Below, in pieces: positions 14,145 through 26,453 of a DNA stretch of 64,000 nucleotides (within the stretch, counting starts at the first letter, position 1; every line of letters starts with the position of its first letter). Origin of the DNA: Magnaporthiopsis rhizophila (lineage: Eukaryota > Ascomycota > Sordariomycetes > Magnaporthales > Magnaporthaceae); the NCBI GenBank assembly GCA_003049465.1, contig PYSS01000011.1, forward strand, positions 1-64,000. The letters are read 5' to 3'. A program made the position numbers and the translations under genes. A model generated the notes under the pieces. It was given only the letters and a program-made list of their open reading frames with translations, had not been told where the DNA came from and searched no databases.

Positions 14145-14922
14145 GTTACAACCGTGCCAAAACCTGGACAGGAAGGAGGGGAAAGGCCCGGTGGTGCACC
14201 TTTACCCCGCAGACACGGAAAACAGGGATCACGTAACCCAGGATCACATGACCAAACAGGTTGGATCTGTAAATCTATAACAGAGCAACAGATCCAAAAC
14301 GGATCTGTGGATCTGTAACAGAGCAACAGATCCAGAACGGATCTGCGGATCTATAATAAAACAACAGATCCAAAAAAATAAAAAAAGATTGCCCTATTAT
14401 AAAAAGGGCCGGATCTTTTTAATATTCAAATAATTTTAACTAAGGCATTAGCATTAATTAATCTAAATTAGCTCCAAAATATCCCTTTGGGCAAGCAATA
14501 ATAAATAATTTTTTTACCAAACCCCAAATTATATGCAAAGCAACTTTGCAAAACCAGTACTGCTTAACACCACCTTTAAATGCCCTATCCTAAAATAAAA
14601 GGCTTATAATTATAATATTTTAACTGATTCTGTTCAGCATTTACCGGAGGTAATAAACAATAATAATTATAGCAATTGCAGCCAAAAAAATCGAAATTAT
14701 TACCATTAATAGCACAAATTATAATAAGCCTGCCCTAACCTTAAAAATCCTAATCGGAAAATTTGAAAAATTTAAAAAACAGCCTAAGGTTATTCCTATT
14801 TATAAATTCCCCATTTCGGATAAATATAACAAAAAAAAGGCAAATTTAAAACTTTCCTTACGAAATACAAAAGTTATTTTAAATTTTACCAGGACAATTT
14901 CCAAAATAATTATCAAAAAATG
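14145..14922 (+). mobile_element. Element E: LTR plus start of gag, truncated
   Basis: A plus-strand LTR (14145-14617, TGTTACAACC to ATTATAATA) is followed by about 305 bp that match, on the opposite strand, the gag-proximal part of element C (about 21680-21930). The LTR carries tandem 'GGATCTG..AACAGATCC' units (about 14262-14372). The element begins abruptly inside element B and stops where the LTR of element C starts. It is a fragment left by nested insertion or recombination. Confidence 0.7.
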
Positions 14923-15387
14923 TGTTACAATCACAGTTTTTCTGCTCCTAGGGTAGGGCATTTAGGGGCGGTAATAAATAGTACTGGTTTTGCAAGGTTG
15001 CTTTGCAAATGGTCCGGGGGTTTAGTAGGAATATTATCTGTTATTATTTGTCCAAAAGGATGTTTTGGAGCTAACTTAGGTTAATTAATACCAAGGCCTT
15101 AGTTAAAATTTCCTTTAGACAGGGCAGGAGTGTTCCCTTATATATTTGTAACCCTGCCGTATCGTACCTGTGCTATATGTGCTATATTTATAATTAATAT
15201 AACCTGTGCTATATATGCTATATTTATAGCCAATATAATATTTTGGTTAGGTAAATACCTGATTTTATGACCCTTTTTTTCTTTGGCTTTAATTATTCGG
15301 CCTTTGGCCTTTCTAACTGCGGGGTAAAGGCGTCCTGTTAAAGGTTAGCCCCAACCCTTTTATTTTTTGCCAGTTGTGGTTATAATA
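14923..15387 (-). repeat. 3' LTR of element C (465 bp)
   Basis: It pairs with 21963-22425. Both carry a tandem pair of about 36 bp built on CCTGTGCTATATGTGCTATA (15169-15240 here) and the same ends. Confidence 0.85.
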
Positions 15388-18300
15388 CCAGGTTTTTTTT
15401 AGGCCAAATTTTTTTGGCTATAGCTGATTTTCCTTTACCCTTTTGCCGGTAATAAGTTTTTTTTTTTTTTTTTTTACCCCTCCTGTCCTTTTTTTTTAAC
15501 AAAATATCCGGTCGGATACAAAAGTATAGGCCGGGGTTTTTAACCGTCCGTTAAAATAAACTTTTTTTCGTTATTTTATTTTTATTTATTTTTATACTTT
15601 TTTGTTCTAATTGTGAGGCTGACGGTTTGTATTAATATGTTATATCCTTTTATAACCGTTTTGATTGCAAGTAATGTATTTATTAAAATTGTTTCCATTA
15701 TAACGTTTTGGGCCCGGCGCTAAAGTATTTGCTTATGTATAATACCCAACATTTTTGCCTGGGAGCAAAGCTAAAGGCTGCTAAAAAAAAGCTGCGGGTA
15801 TTTTTTGCCAAAATTAAGCGCCTGCAGAAACAAAAAAAATAATGGTATAAAAAACTAATTTGTGCTATTTGGTGCGGAATTAATAATATCGAAAAATTAA
15901 AGCGGGTGGAACAGAAAAAGGCTAAAAAAGCGGCTATATTTTTTTTTGCTATACTTTTTAACCTTTCGGTTTTTGATTTTCCCTTATTATTTGGCTGGGA
16001 TAAGTTTGGGATTAATCCAAACTTTAATTTATTTATTTTTTTAACCGGATAAATTATAGAGTTTTTAATAATTTTTTTGGTTGTAGAGCGTAATAATAGC
16101 GCATTTGTTTTTTTAAGCGAGAGGTTCTGGGTTTAATTTTTAATGCAACCTAATTAATCGAATAAAAAGGTTCATGCCTTTTAACTCGGTTGGTGCATTT
16201 TTTTTTCTTTTGCTAACCTTATTATAATTGCTTTTGCTAATATTCCTGTAAAACTTTTTGGCAGTTTTCAAAATTCGTTTTTTTTTCCTACGTATTATGC
16301 TTATATCCGTACCCTGCCCATTTAACCAAACACCACCGTTTGCGGTATAATACTTTATTATTAAAAACTTCTTTAACTTCCCACTTTTAATTTGGGTTAA
16401 TTTTTATTAATTTTGTGCTTTCCAAACCAGGCAATGCCAGTTTTAACAAAAAAACGTGAAAAATAAAATGGATTTTTATAATTAATAATAGCTAAAATTC
16501 GTAATTAATTGGCAAAATTACTTTTTTAACCCTAAATGGTCCGAAGTTTTGTAATCCAGCTTATTATTTGGCCGTTTTATTTTGATTTTACAGTGCAAAA
16601 AATAAACGCTATCCCCTTTTTTAAAAATTAGTTCCTTAAACCTTTTTTTATTTGTTTGGATAAATATATATTTCCGAAACTTTTCGAGCTTTTTTTATAA
16701 ATATTTATATAGTTTAATTATTGTGGTAGTTTGTATTTTTGCTATTGAAATTTTTTTTTGCTTTAAATTTTTTATATACCGTAGGTATAAATTTATAATT
16801 TGCAAAAAATAGGATAATTTTTATATTTTTATATACCGAACTGTTATAAATGAACTGGGCTATAAGAAGTAATTATACCTAATTAATTTATTTATAATTA
16901 ATATAATAATATAAATATTATTTTATGGTTTGATTTATTTGCTTTATTTATTTATCTGTTTTGGAATAATAGGTTATTAACAGCGCATGTTTTGCTTCGA
17001 GCTTGGCCATTAAAGCCCTTTAAAATTTGCTAATAAATAGTTTATTTCGGTCCGTGATTAGTTTATTTGGTATTTTGTATTTTAAAATTATATTTTTGAT
17101 AAAAATATATGCTAATTTTATAATATTGCTGCTTTTTTTATAAAATAAAAATAAAGCATATTTGGTAAATCTATTTACCATTATTAGGATGCTGTTATAC
17201 TGGATATTTATTAGGGGCTTTTTTAATTTAAAAAGTTTAATTACAACATTTATCGTAACTTTTTGCTATATTTTATTAAGCACCGCCGATAGCTGAAATT
17301 ATTTATAGGGTTTGTATTTGTTAACTTTGTTTTTAGCGCAGTTTTTGCAATTTTTTATTGCTTTTTGGATTATGGTTTAAATTTTGGTAAACCCGTGGTA
17401 TTGCTGCAATTTTTTCCAGGTTTTGGCTATTTTTTGATATTTATATGTTATTTGGCTGTGAATTTGTTGGATATTTTTAAGGGTTTATTTTTTCTGTAGC
17501 GTAATTTTTATTAATATTTATTATGCTAAAATTAAAAATCCGTTTGGTTTTTGTGCTAAAATTATGTGCATTTTAGCGGTATTTTGTTTTTGTGATTCGG
17601 TTGGCGGCTTAGGGCATTTGTTTGTCCATTTTCCGATTTTTTTTGTATTTGATCCTAAAATTGTAATTTTGGAGAAACTAATTTTATCGGATTTGTTATT
17701 TATTCAGTATTTAATAGATAATAAAATACGTTAAGTTTTTATAATTTATATAAATTATAACCTAATAATTGGTTAAATACAGGTATATTTTTTATTTTTC
17801 CAATATTTAAATAATAATTATAAGCTTTTCATTATAAACTGGATAATTTAACTCCGGTTTGTTAAATTTATATAATAAAAAAGCGTATAGGTGCAGCTTT
17901 TTGTTATTATTTTGTTGCTTAAATTGGGTTCCGATCGCAAAATTTGATATATTAATTTTAACATTGAAAAGTTTGTCTGAATTTGGTAATATTAACACTG
18001 GTTTTTATATTATGGCTTTTTTTTAGTAAATTAAAAGCCTTTTATTTTTGTATTTTTTAATAAAACTGGTGGTTATTTTTGGTAAAATTTGTAAATAAAA
18101 GCGCTATTTTGTTAAAATCCCGGATAAATTATCGGTAAAAATTTAAAAAATCCAAAAAAAAACTTTGTATTTTTTAATATTGGTTAATTTGGGCCATTTT
18201 TATAACCTGTACCTTTTTAGATTTTATTTATACTTAACCCGGTATATTTATATATTTTAAAAAAATAATTTCCTGTATATGCTATATATATTTTTGGGGT

Positions 18301-21300
18301 TTAACTAAAAGTTTCGTATTTTGCAGCTTTTGCAAAACCTTATATATATATTCCTTATATTTTTCTAGCATTTCCGGAAAAATTAAAATATTATCCAGGT
18401 AAATAAATGCAAAAATATTTAGGTATTTTTGCAATATATGGTTAATTATTCGCTAAAATATAACTGGTATATTAATAAACCCAAAAATTATTATTAATAA
18501 TTTATATATTTTTAGCCGGATTTAAAAGATAATTTTTTATTTATTTCTTTTTTAATTTTTAATAAGCTGTATATTTTATATAAGTTTAAAACCGTAAACT
18601 ATTTGGCTTTATCGAGCCTATTTTGTAATTTATCCATTAAAAATAAAAAATATTAATTTTTTACAATAATTTTATTTAACGGATAATAATCGATATATAT
18701 TTGTTTTTTTTTATCCCTTTTAAGGACGAATAATATTTTATATCCCATAGGAAAACCTAAAAATCGGACAATATTTTATTTTAGGTTTTTTTCGAATTAT
18801 TTTCGCAATAATTTTTGCTATTTGGGGTTTAACCGGTATAATTTCTGGTAATTAAATTATATTTTTAGTTTAAGCTTAATTTTATAATCGAACGGTTCGT
18901 GGTTTAAAAATCCTATTTCCAATTTTTTTTGGAACAGCCTCCAGTACTAATAGTATTTTTCGGGAACATTTTTTAAATATTAATATATTTATTTATTAGG
19001 CAGATTATAATTTTAATCGCAATTTTTTACTATTTTTATTTTTTAATTATTAATTTTGGTTGTACCTTTTTTTAAATTGTGGTTTTAATTATAATTTTTT
19101 TTACAGTTTTGCTTTTATTTTTGGGATTTTTCGTTATTAAGGCCAATATTGCCTAATAATTATAGGTTTATTAGTGTCATTTGCCAAAATTAACTGCCAA
19201 ATTTTGCTGTTATTATAGCAATTCTGTTTGGTTTTTATTTTTTATAATCCGGGGCCCGCAATTATTTGGCTTTTTTATTTTCCGATAATAACTTTTTTTA
19301 CTGCATTTCCTCCGAAACCCAATCTATTAGGGGATTAAACTTCTTAAATTAGAAGAAACCCAAAATTAGATCCTTCTTTTTTATATTTATAATATTCAGG
19401 ATAATTTTATAAATTTTCCCTGCAATTTCGAACCTAAATTGATTTATTTTTAAATCGATTATTTTATTATTATAAATAATTGGTTTTTTTTCCATGGTTC
19501 CAAAACCGTATAATTATTATTTTTGTTGCACCGGTATGCTATATTTTGTTACCGTTTTTGGTGCAATATAATTTTCGTTAAATCCGCAATTAACTATTAT
19601 TACCAATTATTATTTTTATTATTTAATTATTTTTTGGATATAAGGTGGATAATTGTTTATAATTTTTGTTAGGATTTTTTTGATTTGTTTTTTTTTCCGT
19701 TTATATTAAACCTTTGTTCCGGTAAAATATCCTAATTTTTTAGCTTATATTAATAGCCGGGATAAAACTGTCCAGTTTATTAATTTTTGGCTTTTTTTTA
19801 GTATAACATTTGTATTTTGCTTTTTTATAAATATAATATAACAATAACCCTGCTACATATGCTATAAAACAATAGGGTGCTGGGGCAAATATTGCTATTC
19901 CCTCGATATAATTGCATAATATAATTTGTTATTTAAGCAACTGCCACTCCTGCCTGGGCAATTTTTAAAACTTTTTATTATTTTTTATTGGGAACTAGTC
20001 GTTTTTTAGCTTTTTGTGCAAATGCTTACTGCAAATATGGTACAGGCATTTTGCCCAAAAAATCCCAGCATATTCAGGGCTATTTACCGCCAAATTTTTA
20101 TAAATTTTTATAATTATATAATTTTGCGGGTATAAAAATGGGTCGTTTTCCTAATACCGTATTTGGTGCATGTTTTTTTTATAATAAATAATAATTTGAT
20201 TATTTCGGCCCCAGTCCAAATGGTATTTATTATTTTTTATTGCGGGCATTTTGCGGTATAATTTGCAATTTTCGGATCCTTCCGGATCGTTAGGCCATAT
20301 TTTGAATAATAAATATGCAAGTACCTTATAGGTATAAATATAAACCCCTTGATAAAATGCTTTATCCTATTTTTGGTGCACGGTGTATGTTTTTTTTATA
20401 TTTATTATTTTAATATATTATTTCTAGTTTTTATTGGGGCCTGCTTTTGCGGATTTCCAAAAATTGCCCAATTCGAATTTTTTTTCTTTTGACCTTTTGG
20501 TTAAATATATTTATCCAAATGGTTTTTAATCGATTTTAGTATCGGTATTAAGGCTTTTTTTTTGCTAAGGGCGTTTAATATTTCGTTCTGGATCAATAAC
20601 CTTTTAAAAATTGCTAAGGCCTGTTGGAAAGCGTGCTGTTTTTTTTGTAAAGCTTTGGTATTGTTTCGGATAAGTGCACCAGCTGACCCTAGCGTTTCCT
20701 ATTTTTCCAATTCCTCAAGTTCGGTGGCCGTGGGTACTCCACCTAACCCGCCGTTTTTCAACTTCTCGGGTTTTTTTTATTTTTTTATCCTTGTATTTGT
20801 TATAATTAAACCTTAACCAATTAATTTTTTGGGTAACAGTAACCTTTTATTAGGGGTACTAGCTAATCCTGTCCTTATCCGGTTTATGCATAAAGCATTT
20901 ATTATTAAAGCAGTACGTTTAATTATACGAGGCTCCGGAATATAGGGCTTTTTTTTGGTTTACATATCGGGTAATTATAAGCTGCTGCTATTTTTAGGAA
21001 TAATCTTTTTTAATATGTTTTTATTATTTGTATTTAAAGCATTTTCCGTTTTTGGCGCTTTATTATTTGATATATTTCTGTTTTTTATGCTATTTTTTTT
21101 GCTGCTCGGGGTATATAACCCTTACAAATAAATTTATAAATCCTAAATGCATTTTATATATAATGGATTATTATTATTTGGCTTTTTTTTTTGCTTTGTT
21201 TTATTATTTTATCGCATTAGCTGGGGTTGCTAAACCTTTTTTTTTCCGGCGTTATTTGTATAGTTTATTGCTAATACAAACGGTTTTGGTAATATAATCG

Positions 21301-21962
21301 ATAAAATCTTTGGGCCTTTTTTTGGCCAGTTTGTCCTTTATATTATCCTTTAGTTTTTGATAAAATTAAAATATTTTGGTATTTTCCATTCAGTTAAATT
21401 TATTAATAAATTGCTGGAATTTGGCAGTATAAATGGATACTGGCCCTTTTTAATATAGCTAAAATAGCTTTTTTTTCAGCCATGCACTTTTTGTTTATCT
21501 GCCCGAATATTTTGGCAATTTTTTCGCCGAACTTATCAAATTTGCAAATACCAATTTGGTAATTTTGCTTAATTTATTATCCTTTTTAAAGTGATTGGCC
21601 TATACAGGCTCGAATTAATTTTTAATTTTGCTATTAAAACGAATAGCAGTATAAGCCACTTTCTAATAATTATTTTGAAAATTATCCTGGTAAAATTTAA
21701 AATAACTTTTATATTTTGTAAAAAAAAAACTTAAATTTGCCTTTTTTTATTATATTTATTTATAATGGAGAATTTGTAAGTTAAAACTGCTTTAAGCATT
21801 TTTTTAAATTTTTCGAATTTTTCGATCAAAATTTTTAAATTTAAGGCAGGATTATTATAATTTTGGTTATTAATAATAATAGTTTTAATTTTTTTTAGCT
21901 GCAATTGATATAATTATTTGCTATTTATATTTTCGGTAAATATTAAACAGGATCAATTAAAA

Positions 21963-22425
21963 TATTACAATTATAATTTTTCTATTTTTAGGATAAAATA
22001 TTTAAAAGCGGTATTAAACAGTACTGATTTTACAAAATTGTTTTACAAATGGTCGGGGTTTGGTAAAAACATTATTTATTATCATTTGCTCAAAAGGATA
22101 TTTTGAAACTAATTTAAATTAACTAATGCCAAAACTTTAATTAATTTTTTTTTTAAATAAAATAAAAATATTCCTTTATATATTTATAATCCTGCCGTAT
22201 TATACCTGTGCTATATGTGTTATATTTATAGCTAATATAGCCTGTGCTATATGTGTTATGTTTATAGTTAATATAGCATTTTGGTTAGGTAAATGCCTGA
22301 TCCTGTGACCCTTTTTTCCCCTGGTTTTAATCATTCGGCCTTTGGCCTTTCTGATTGCGGGGTAAAGGCATCCCGTTAGGGGTTAGCCCCAACCCTTCTG
22401 TCCCCTGCCAGTCGTGGCCGTAACA
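21963..22425 (-). repeat. 5' LTR of element C (463 bp)
   Basis: It is a direct copy of 14923-15387, with many C-to-T/G-to-A differences in its left half. Its right half (22300-22425) is less mutated and ends CGTGGCCGTAACA, which preserves the original LTR terminus. Confidence 0.85.
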
Positions 22426-22914
22426 ATATACTGGTACATTGCCTGGTATTTAAATAGCTATCCAAATTTATAAAGGGATTATTAACAAGGGTGGCAAATT
22501 TATAAAGCTGGAGTTTTAAACTTCCATATCGCGTATACCAAATTATCTTATCTGTTCAGTAATCTTTTTTAATTATCGTTGCAGGTCCGTTATGAATATT
22601 AGCTTGCAGTACTTTTAATATATAGTATAGCTCGGTAAAAAAAAGCTCCGTAATCGCCGGGAAAATTGCCCATTTTATAAGCTTTTTGATATAATCCGCC
22701 ATTACAAAAAAGATTTTATAAAAATATAATAGGTCTGGCTATAAAAGGGTTGTCTGGTGGGTGCCAAAATGGTGTTATTTTACAAAATAAAGAGGAAAGG
22801 GATAGAAACAGGCCTTGCCCTTGGAGGGTTTGAAGCAACCCCTATATATAGAAGTACTGGCCCAAGGAGCACCCTTTGGGTCACATGATCCGTGCCCAGC
22901 ACGGATTCGTAACA
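22426..22914 (-). mobile_element. Element D2: truncated second copy of the D family
   Basis: On the minus strand, 22725-22914 is a D-type LTR (about 190 bp, ending CGTAACA as read on the plus strand), and 22426-22724 matches the internal start of element D (6642-6950). The copy stops exactly at the LTR of element C. It marks the right edge of the transposon nest. Confidence 0.75.
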
Positions 22915-23153
22915 CTAATTAATATATTTAAGTTCATTATTATACGTATTGACTTTTAATGTAAGCTGTTTATATACCCTAATTAAAAGGGAGCCGTGAT
23001 CCCTCCATAACACCAACTATTTGTACAAATCTCTTAGCGGTTTATATATGGCCCCACCTGCTTTTACAATCATCTTGCTCTTTACTATTTATTTGCCTTC
23101 TACGTGATTTGATATGTGGCCTGGAAGGGCTCCTTTTTCCTATATGCTACCCC

Positions 23154-25421
23154 CTATACAAGTTTTAACGCTTTTACTTCCCACTTTCCCCGGCTTAAAG
23201 CCTCTGTTGATTGAAAAGTGATTGTGCCAACCCTTTGGTATTCATCTCCTCCCCCCGCTGCTGTATCCCCCACCCGTCGCAGGACCAAGCTCAAACCCCG
23301 TTTAGCCCGCCAACCTGCACTACCAAAATTCGAGTACAGCAGAAGCACCAACCATGTTTTCTCCTTGTCGAACAGATCCCCGTCCACCTCCCAGTCCTGG
23401 CTTTGAGTTTCGCCACCCCTTACCGTAATGCAAAGGAGCTCGTCGCCGCTGAGGAGGAGCACAAGACTCGCATCGCTACTCCATTCCTCATTGATCTCCA
23501 TCCAGCTGAGGCTGGGGTTGCTCCACCTCCACCGCCCAGGACCTGCTCGCTGCGCCGTAGGGTGCAGACCCAGCCACGGACGGTGATGCTACTCCCGGAG
23601 CGAATCTGGCCGTAAGGGTCGGCGGCGTCGCAAAGCCTCATGTCTGAGGCCAGCGGTTCAGTGGCTGCCTGACGCTTTCGGAATCGTACTCACCCTCATC
23701 CCCGCTTAATTGAAACACGGTCATGTCGTCCGTAACGGCCCAAGACCACGTTGGGGCGCGATAGGGACCTGGGGCGCGGCGAGCCTTCGGACACTCGGCC
23801 TTCCAAGACAGACCGGACGGCAAATCCACCGCCCAGATGCCGGCAAGGTAGTCGCCGCCGCCAAACGCGACGTGGTGCAGGCGCCGGGCGATGCCTGAAA
23901 AGGCGGGGAGCTTGTCGAATCCGAGTGTTAGGGTGCGGTGCGAATAATCTTGTGCGATCGTATAGTATTCCCTTCTTGTGGATTGAATCGCCACCCCGCC
24001 CGTTGAAGAATCGGCGTCCCCAGCAGGCGGCTTGTGTTTAAGAATGTCGCCATAGAGGACTGCCGCAACGTTTCAAGGGACACATTCGAGGGGAAGTGAA
24101 ATCCGGCGCTGCTTCCCTCGGCATCCTGGTAGCCGTGCGGGCAGCGCCGATAAATCTGCTCCAAGCCGTAGTAAAGGTGACGAGGGAGAGGATGAACTCC
24201 GGAAGACACTAGCCGCGCTTTTCGAGCGGGGCGGAGGAACGACACCCGTTAAGACTTTCGCCTTTCCTATCTCGGGCGATAGTGACCTTGCGGTCCAAAC
24301 CTGAACCTGTGAGTGTCATAAAGACTGGCTTGGGCTGCGGCGGAAGGGGCTTCTTATCCGTGTTTTTCAGGATCCCCTTGGTGCTGCCACTCGAACAGAT
24401 GGCGGATATTGTCAGCACAGAATCTCGGTATATTTGTGCCATTTTGATGGACTCCTGGGCCCAGTCGCTATGCGAGTCCTGGATGATGCACAGCGAGTCT
24501 ATCCACACGTAGCGGAACCCAGCTCATTTGTTACCCGGATTGCGTCCTTAAAGTTGGAGGGTAGATCGCCATACGGAAGAGAGGACGAGAAGGGATCAAT
24601 CGTCTCTTGGGTAAGCAAAGGGGTGACTTCGCCCCCCCAGCAGTGACTGAGTGTCAGGTAGTCGCCCTTGGCCCCTTGCGGGCTCGCGATCTTAACGTCA
24701 CCAAAGTCTGGGGCCACACCGACGTCGACGACCCTGGTGGGAAAAACGCGTGGACCATTTGCAGGGCAGTCATCGTGTTCCTGGCAACACGACTTCAGCC
24801 ACTGTCGTGCTATCTCGAAGTTCCCTGGGGCGGCAAGATCCGGGACAAGCTCGTTGCGCCCGATGCGGAAGCCGTCAATGAAGAAGGCCTCGTGTGCATT
24901 TCTTGTGGTTAGACGGCGACACATAGCAACCTGGGGGCCTATAATGAAAGATATAATAAAACAAGGGAAAGCGTGGGCAATTCCCAATCCATGGCCCCGG
25001 AGTTCGTTTCTTCTACCTTATCCCCAACCTGGACCAGCAATACATCGAACTGGCGAACGTCTGCCAAGGCGCCCCGGTATAAGCGTGGCTGGCGCCAATG
25101 GCAAAATGCACGGAGGAGGTCTGCAGGTACTTGGTGATAGTATACATGGACGCTTCAGGATCCCAGTACTCCTTATCCATCCAATCCTCGGGCCAAAACA
25201 ATGGGATTTCGTCATCGACGATGGGGGCGCCTTTGAAGCAGCTCAGCGCCAGGCTGCAGATATTGCATCCGTGCAGTGCCGCATCCTCGAGGCCCTCAAA
25301 CGAGGGGTGGTGCTGGAAAAAGTGCTCATCCGGGAAGTGTCTGATCGTTCTCCACGGCCTTTGCAAGGGAGACGAGCTTGTCGATGGACAGGCTCCGACA
25401 GATGCTACACCGATGGGACAT
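23154..25421 (-). pseudogene. HET-domain (heterokaryon incompatibility) pseudogene
   Basis: Pieces in different minus-strand frames line up as one HET protein. An N-terminal CSICRSL-like segment starts from ATG at 25421, followed by a 'HHPSFEGLEDAALHGC' segment (about 25370-25265). The HET core YLTLSHCWGG, then FKDAIRVT, spans about 24675-24510. VWIDSLCIIQDS starts near 24510, and a C-terminal DYLAGIWAVDLP...YRAPTWSWA region follows near 23850-23730. HET proteins trigger cell death on contact with an incompatible strain. The frame breaks near 25345, near 24517 (CTGGGTTCC lacks one T), near 24215-24190 (an in-frame TAG where the family has Trp, then a missing C) and near 23990. One intron is probable near 24960. 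The TGG-to-TAG type change fits RIP, only about 1.3 kb from the RIP-mutated nest. Confidence 0.8.
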
Positions 25422-26066
25422 CCTGGCGTGATTCGGACCAATTTGGTAGGCTTGGGTGGTGGCAGAAGGAAAAGAAATGCCCTGTGAAGAGTGTATTGTA
25501 TAATAATCTGGTTATGCTCGAGGAAGCAGATTTCCGAAGGTGGCCGTTATTCGCCGTATAGGCCACAGGGTGGCCTGTACGGGTATAAGGTGCATGCACC
25601 CCTCAGCCTTCGGCGTTAAGCATCCACCTAGGACTGCTGCTCCTCCTTCGAGGTCGCGTATGACACGCCCCAAATTCAAAACAGGCACCATGCAAGGAAA
25701 TCGAGGATACTAGTAAGCACATTGGACACCTCAGCCCGGCCAACTTGTCGCGCTGACATGATGTCATGTGGCCGCTATCACATCGAACAGAGTATATAGG
25801 TATATATCTATCTACCCCTCTCGAATTTTATAAGCCATGGGGATGGGAGTAAGTGCTTACCTAGGTGCTAGTGGGATAAAATCCGTACTTCCAGCGCAAT
25901 AGGCGTTATACAAAGCCGGGTACCAAGGTCCCTTCGAGCCACCTGCGGGTCCGCATGTGTGTACCGAGTAGTATATAAAAGATTGACAGGGAGATCAAGC
26001 CACAAACAAGCTGGGCACTTCGCCTTTGAAGGGCAAAAGGGCACTGGGGGCAATGGCCGAATGGCC
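25422..26066. other. Intergenic, no gene seen
   Basis: The 5' flank of the HET pseudogene and the 3' flank of the EthD gene. A TA-rich tract (GTATATAGGTATATATC) lies near 25790. I see no conserved coding potential. Confidence 0.5.
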
Positions 26067-26453
26067 CTAGTTCTTCTCCCCCTCCCAAACCTCGACGTTC
26101 CCGATGACGACCACATTGGAACGGCTCCTGTCCCAGAATCCGGCCTCGTCAGCCGCGATGGCAGCGCTAGCGTCCTCGGTGCTCAAGGCCTGGACGAACG
26201 CATTCCAAGCCCCTTCGTCCTTGCAGGTGATTTCGGCGATGACGTCGTGATACATGGAGTCCGGGGAGCCAGCGAGGAAAAGCGGCTTGTCGTCAGGTCC
26301 CTCGTGCTTCGGGTACCATCTGGTGTGCTTCAGGGGGCCAGCGTCGCCGGCGAGCTTGGCCATGAGGTGCATGTGTTGCTCGTAGCGAGCCTTGAAGTAG
26401 TCGTGTGTGATGCCGTCTTTGCGCCCGGCGAAGATCATGACGCGGTAGACCAT
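26067..26453 (-). CDS. EthD-domain protein (128 aa)
   Basis: A single-exon ATG-to-stop frame that begins MVYRVMIFAGRKDGITHDYF and continues with the typical EthD pattern: a small ferredoxin-like alpha/beta fold of about 100 residues with an early 'KR/KxGIT..F' signature, a His-rich 'YEQHMHLM' segment and a Trp-rich middle. EthD members act in ether degradation and in fungal polyketide pathways as cyclase- or decarboxylase-like enzymes, while many are uncharacterised dimers. There is no signal peptide, so it is probably cytosolic. The length is normal for the family. The neighbouring genes, including an SDR 2.4 kb upstream, are on the same strand, but the spacing is too wide to argue for a pathway cluster. 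Confidence 0.85.
   Translation of the reverse strand: MVYRVMIFAGRKDGITHDYFKARYEQHMHLMAKLAGDAGPLKHTRWYPKHEGPDDKPLFLAGSPDSMYHDVIAEITCKDEGAWNAFVQALSTEDASAAIAADEAGFWDRSRSNVVVIGNVEVWEGEKN

Larger units (their letters stand above)
14923..22425 (-). mobile_element. Ty3/Gypsy element C, full length, RIP-degraded
   Basis: Element C is on the minus strand, with its 5' LTR at 21963-22425 and its 3' LTR at 14923-15387. Reverse transcriptase is readable at about 18290-18485, with a decayed NAPATFQ region, the motif YLDNILIF near 18390 and a following E-x-H/Y-K-E segment. Integrase lies at about 16850-17420, with an H2C2 finger, a core, a YHPQTDxQT motif and a QFAYN remnant. This order (RT before integrase) is that of Ty3/Gypsy elements. 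The gag/protease part (about 18900-21930) is too decayed to read domain by domain. Left (AAATG) and right (ATATA) flanks do not match, so no target duplication is visible. Confidence 0.85.

Noticed and set aside
22725..22914. MITE or independent short transposon
   Set aside because: It is the LTR of the D family: the flanking sequence also matches the internal start of element D.
1..22915. Centromere or telomere
   Set aside because: No telomeric TTAGGG arrays are present, and a 23-kb RIP-mutated nest alone does not show a centromere.
24668..25561. 297-codon plus-strand frame
   Set aside because: It is antisense to the HET pseudogene, whose minus-strand motifs are clear; the plus frame has no recognisable domain.
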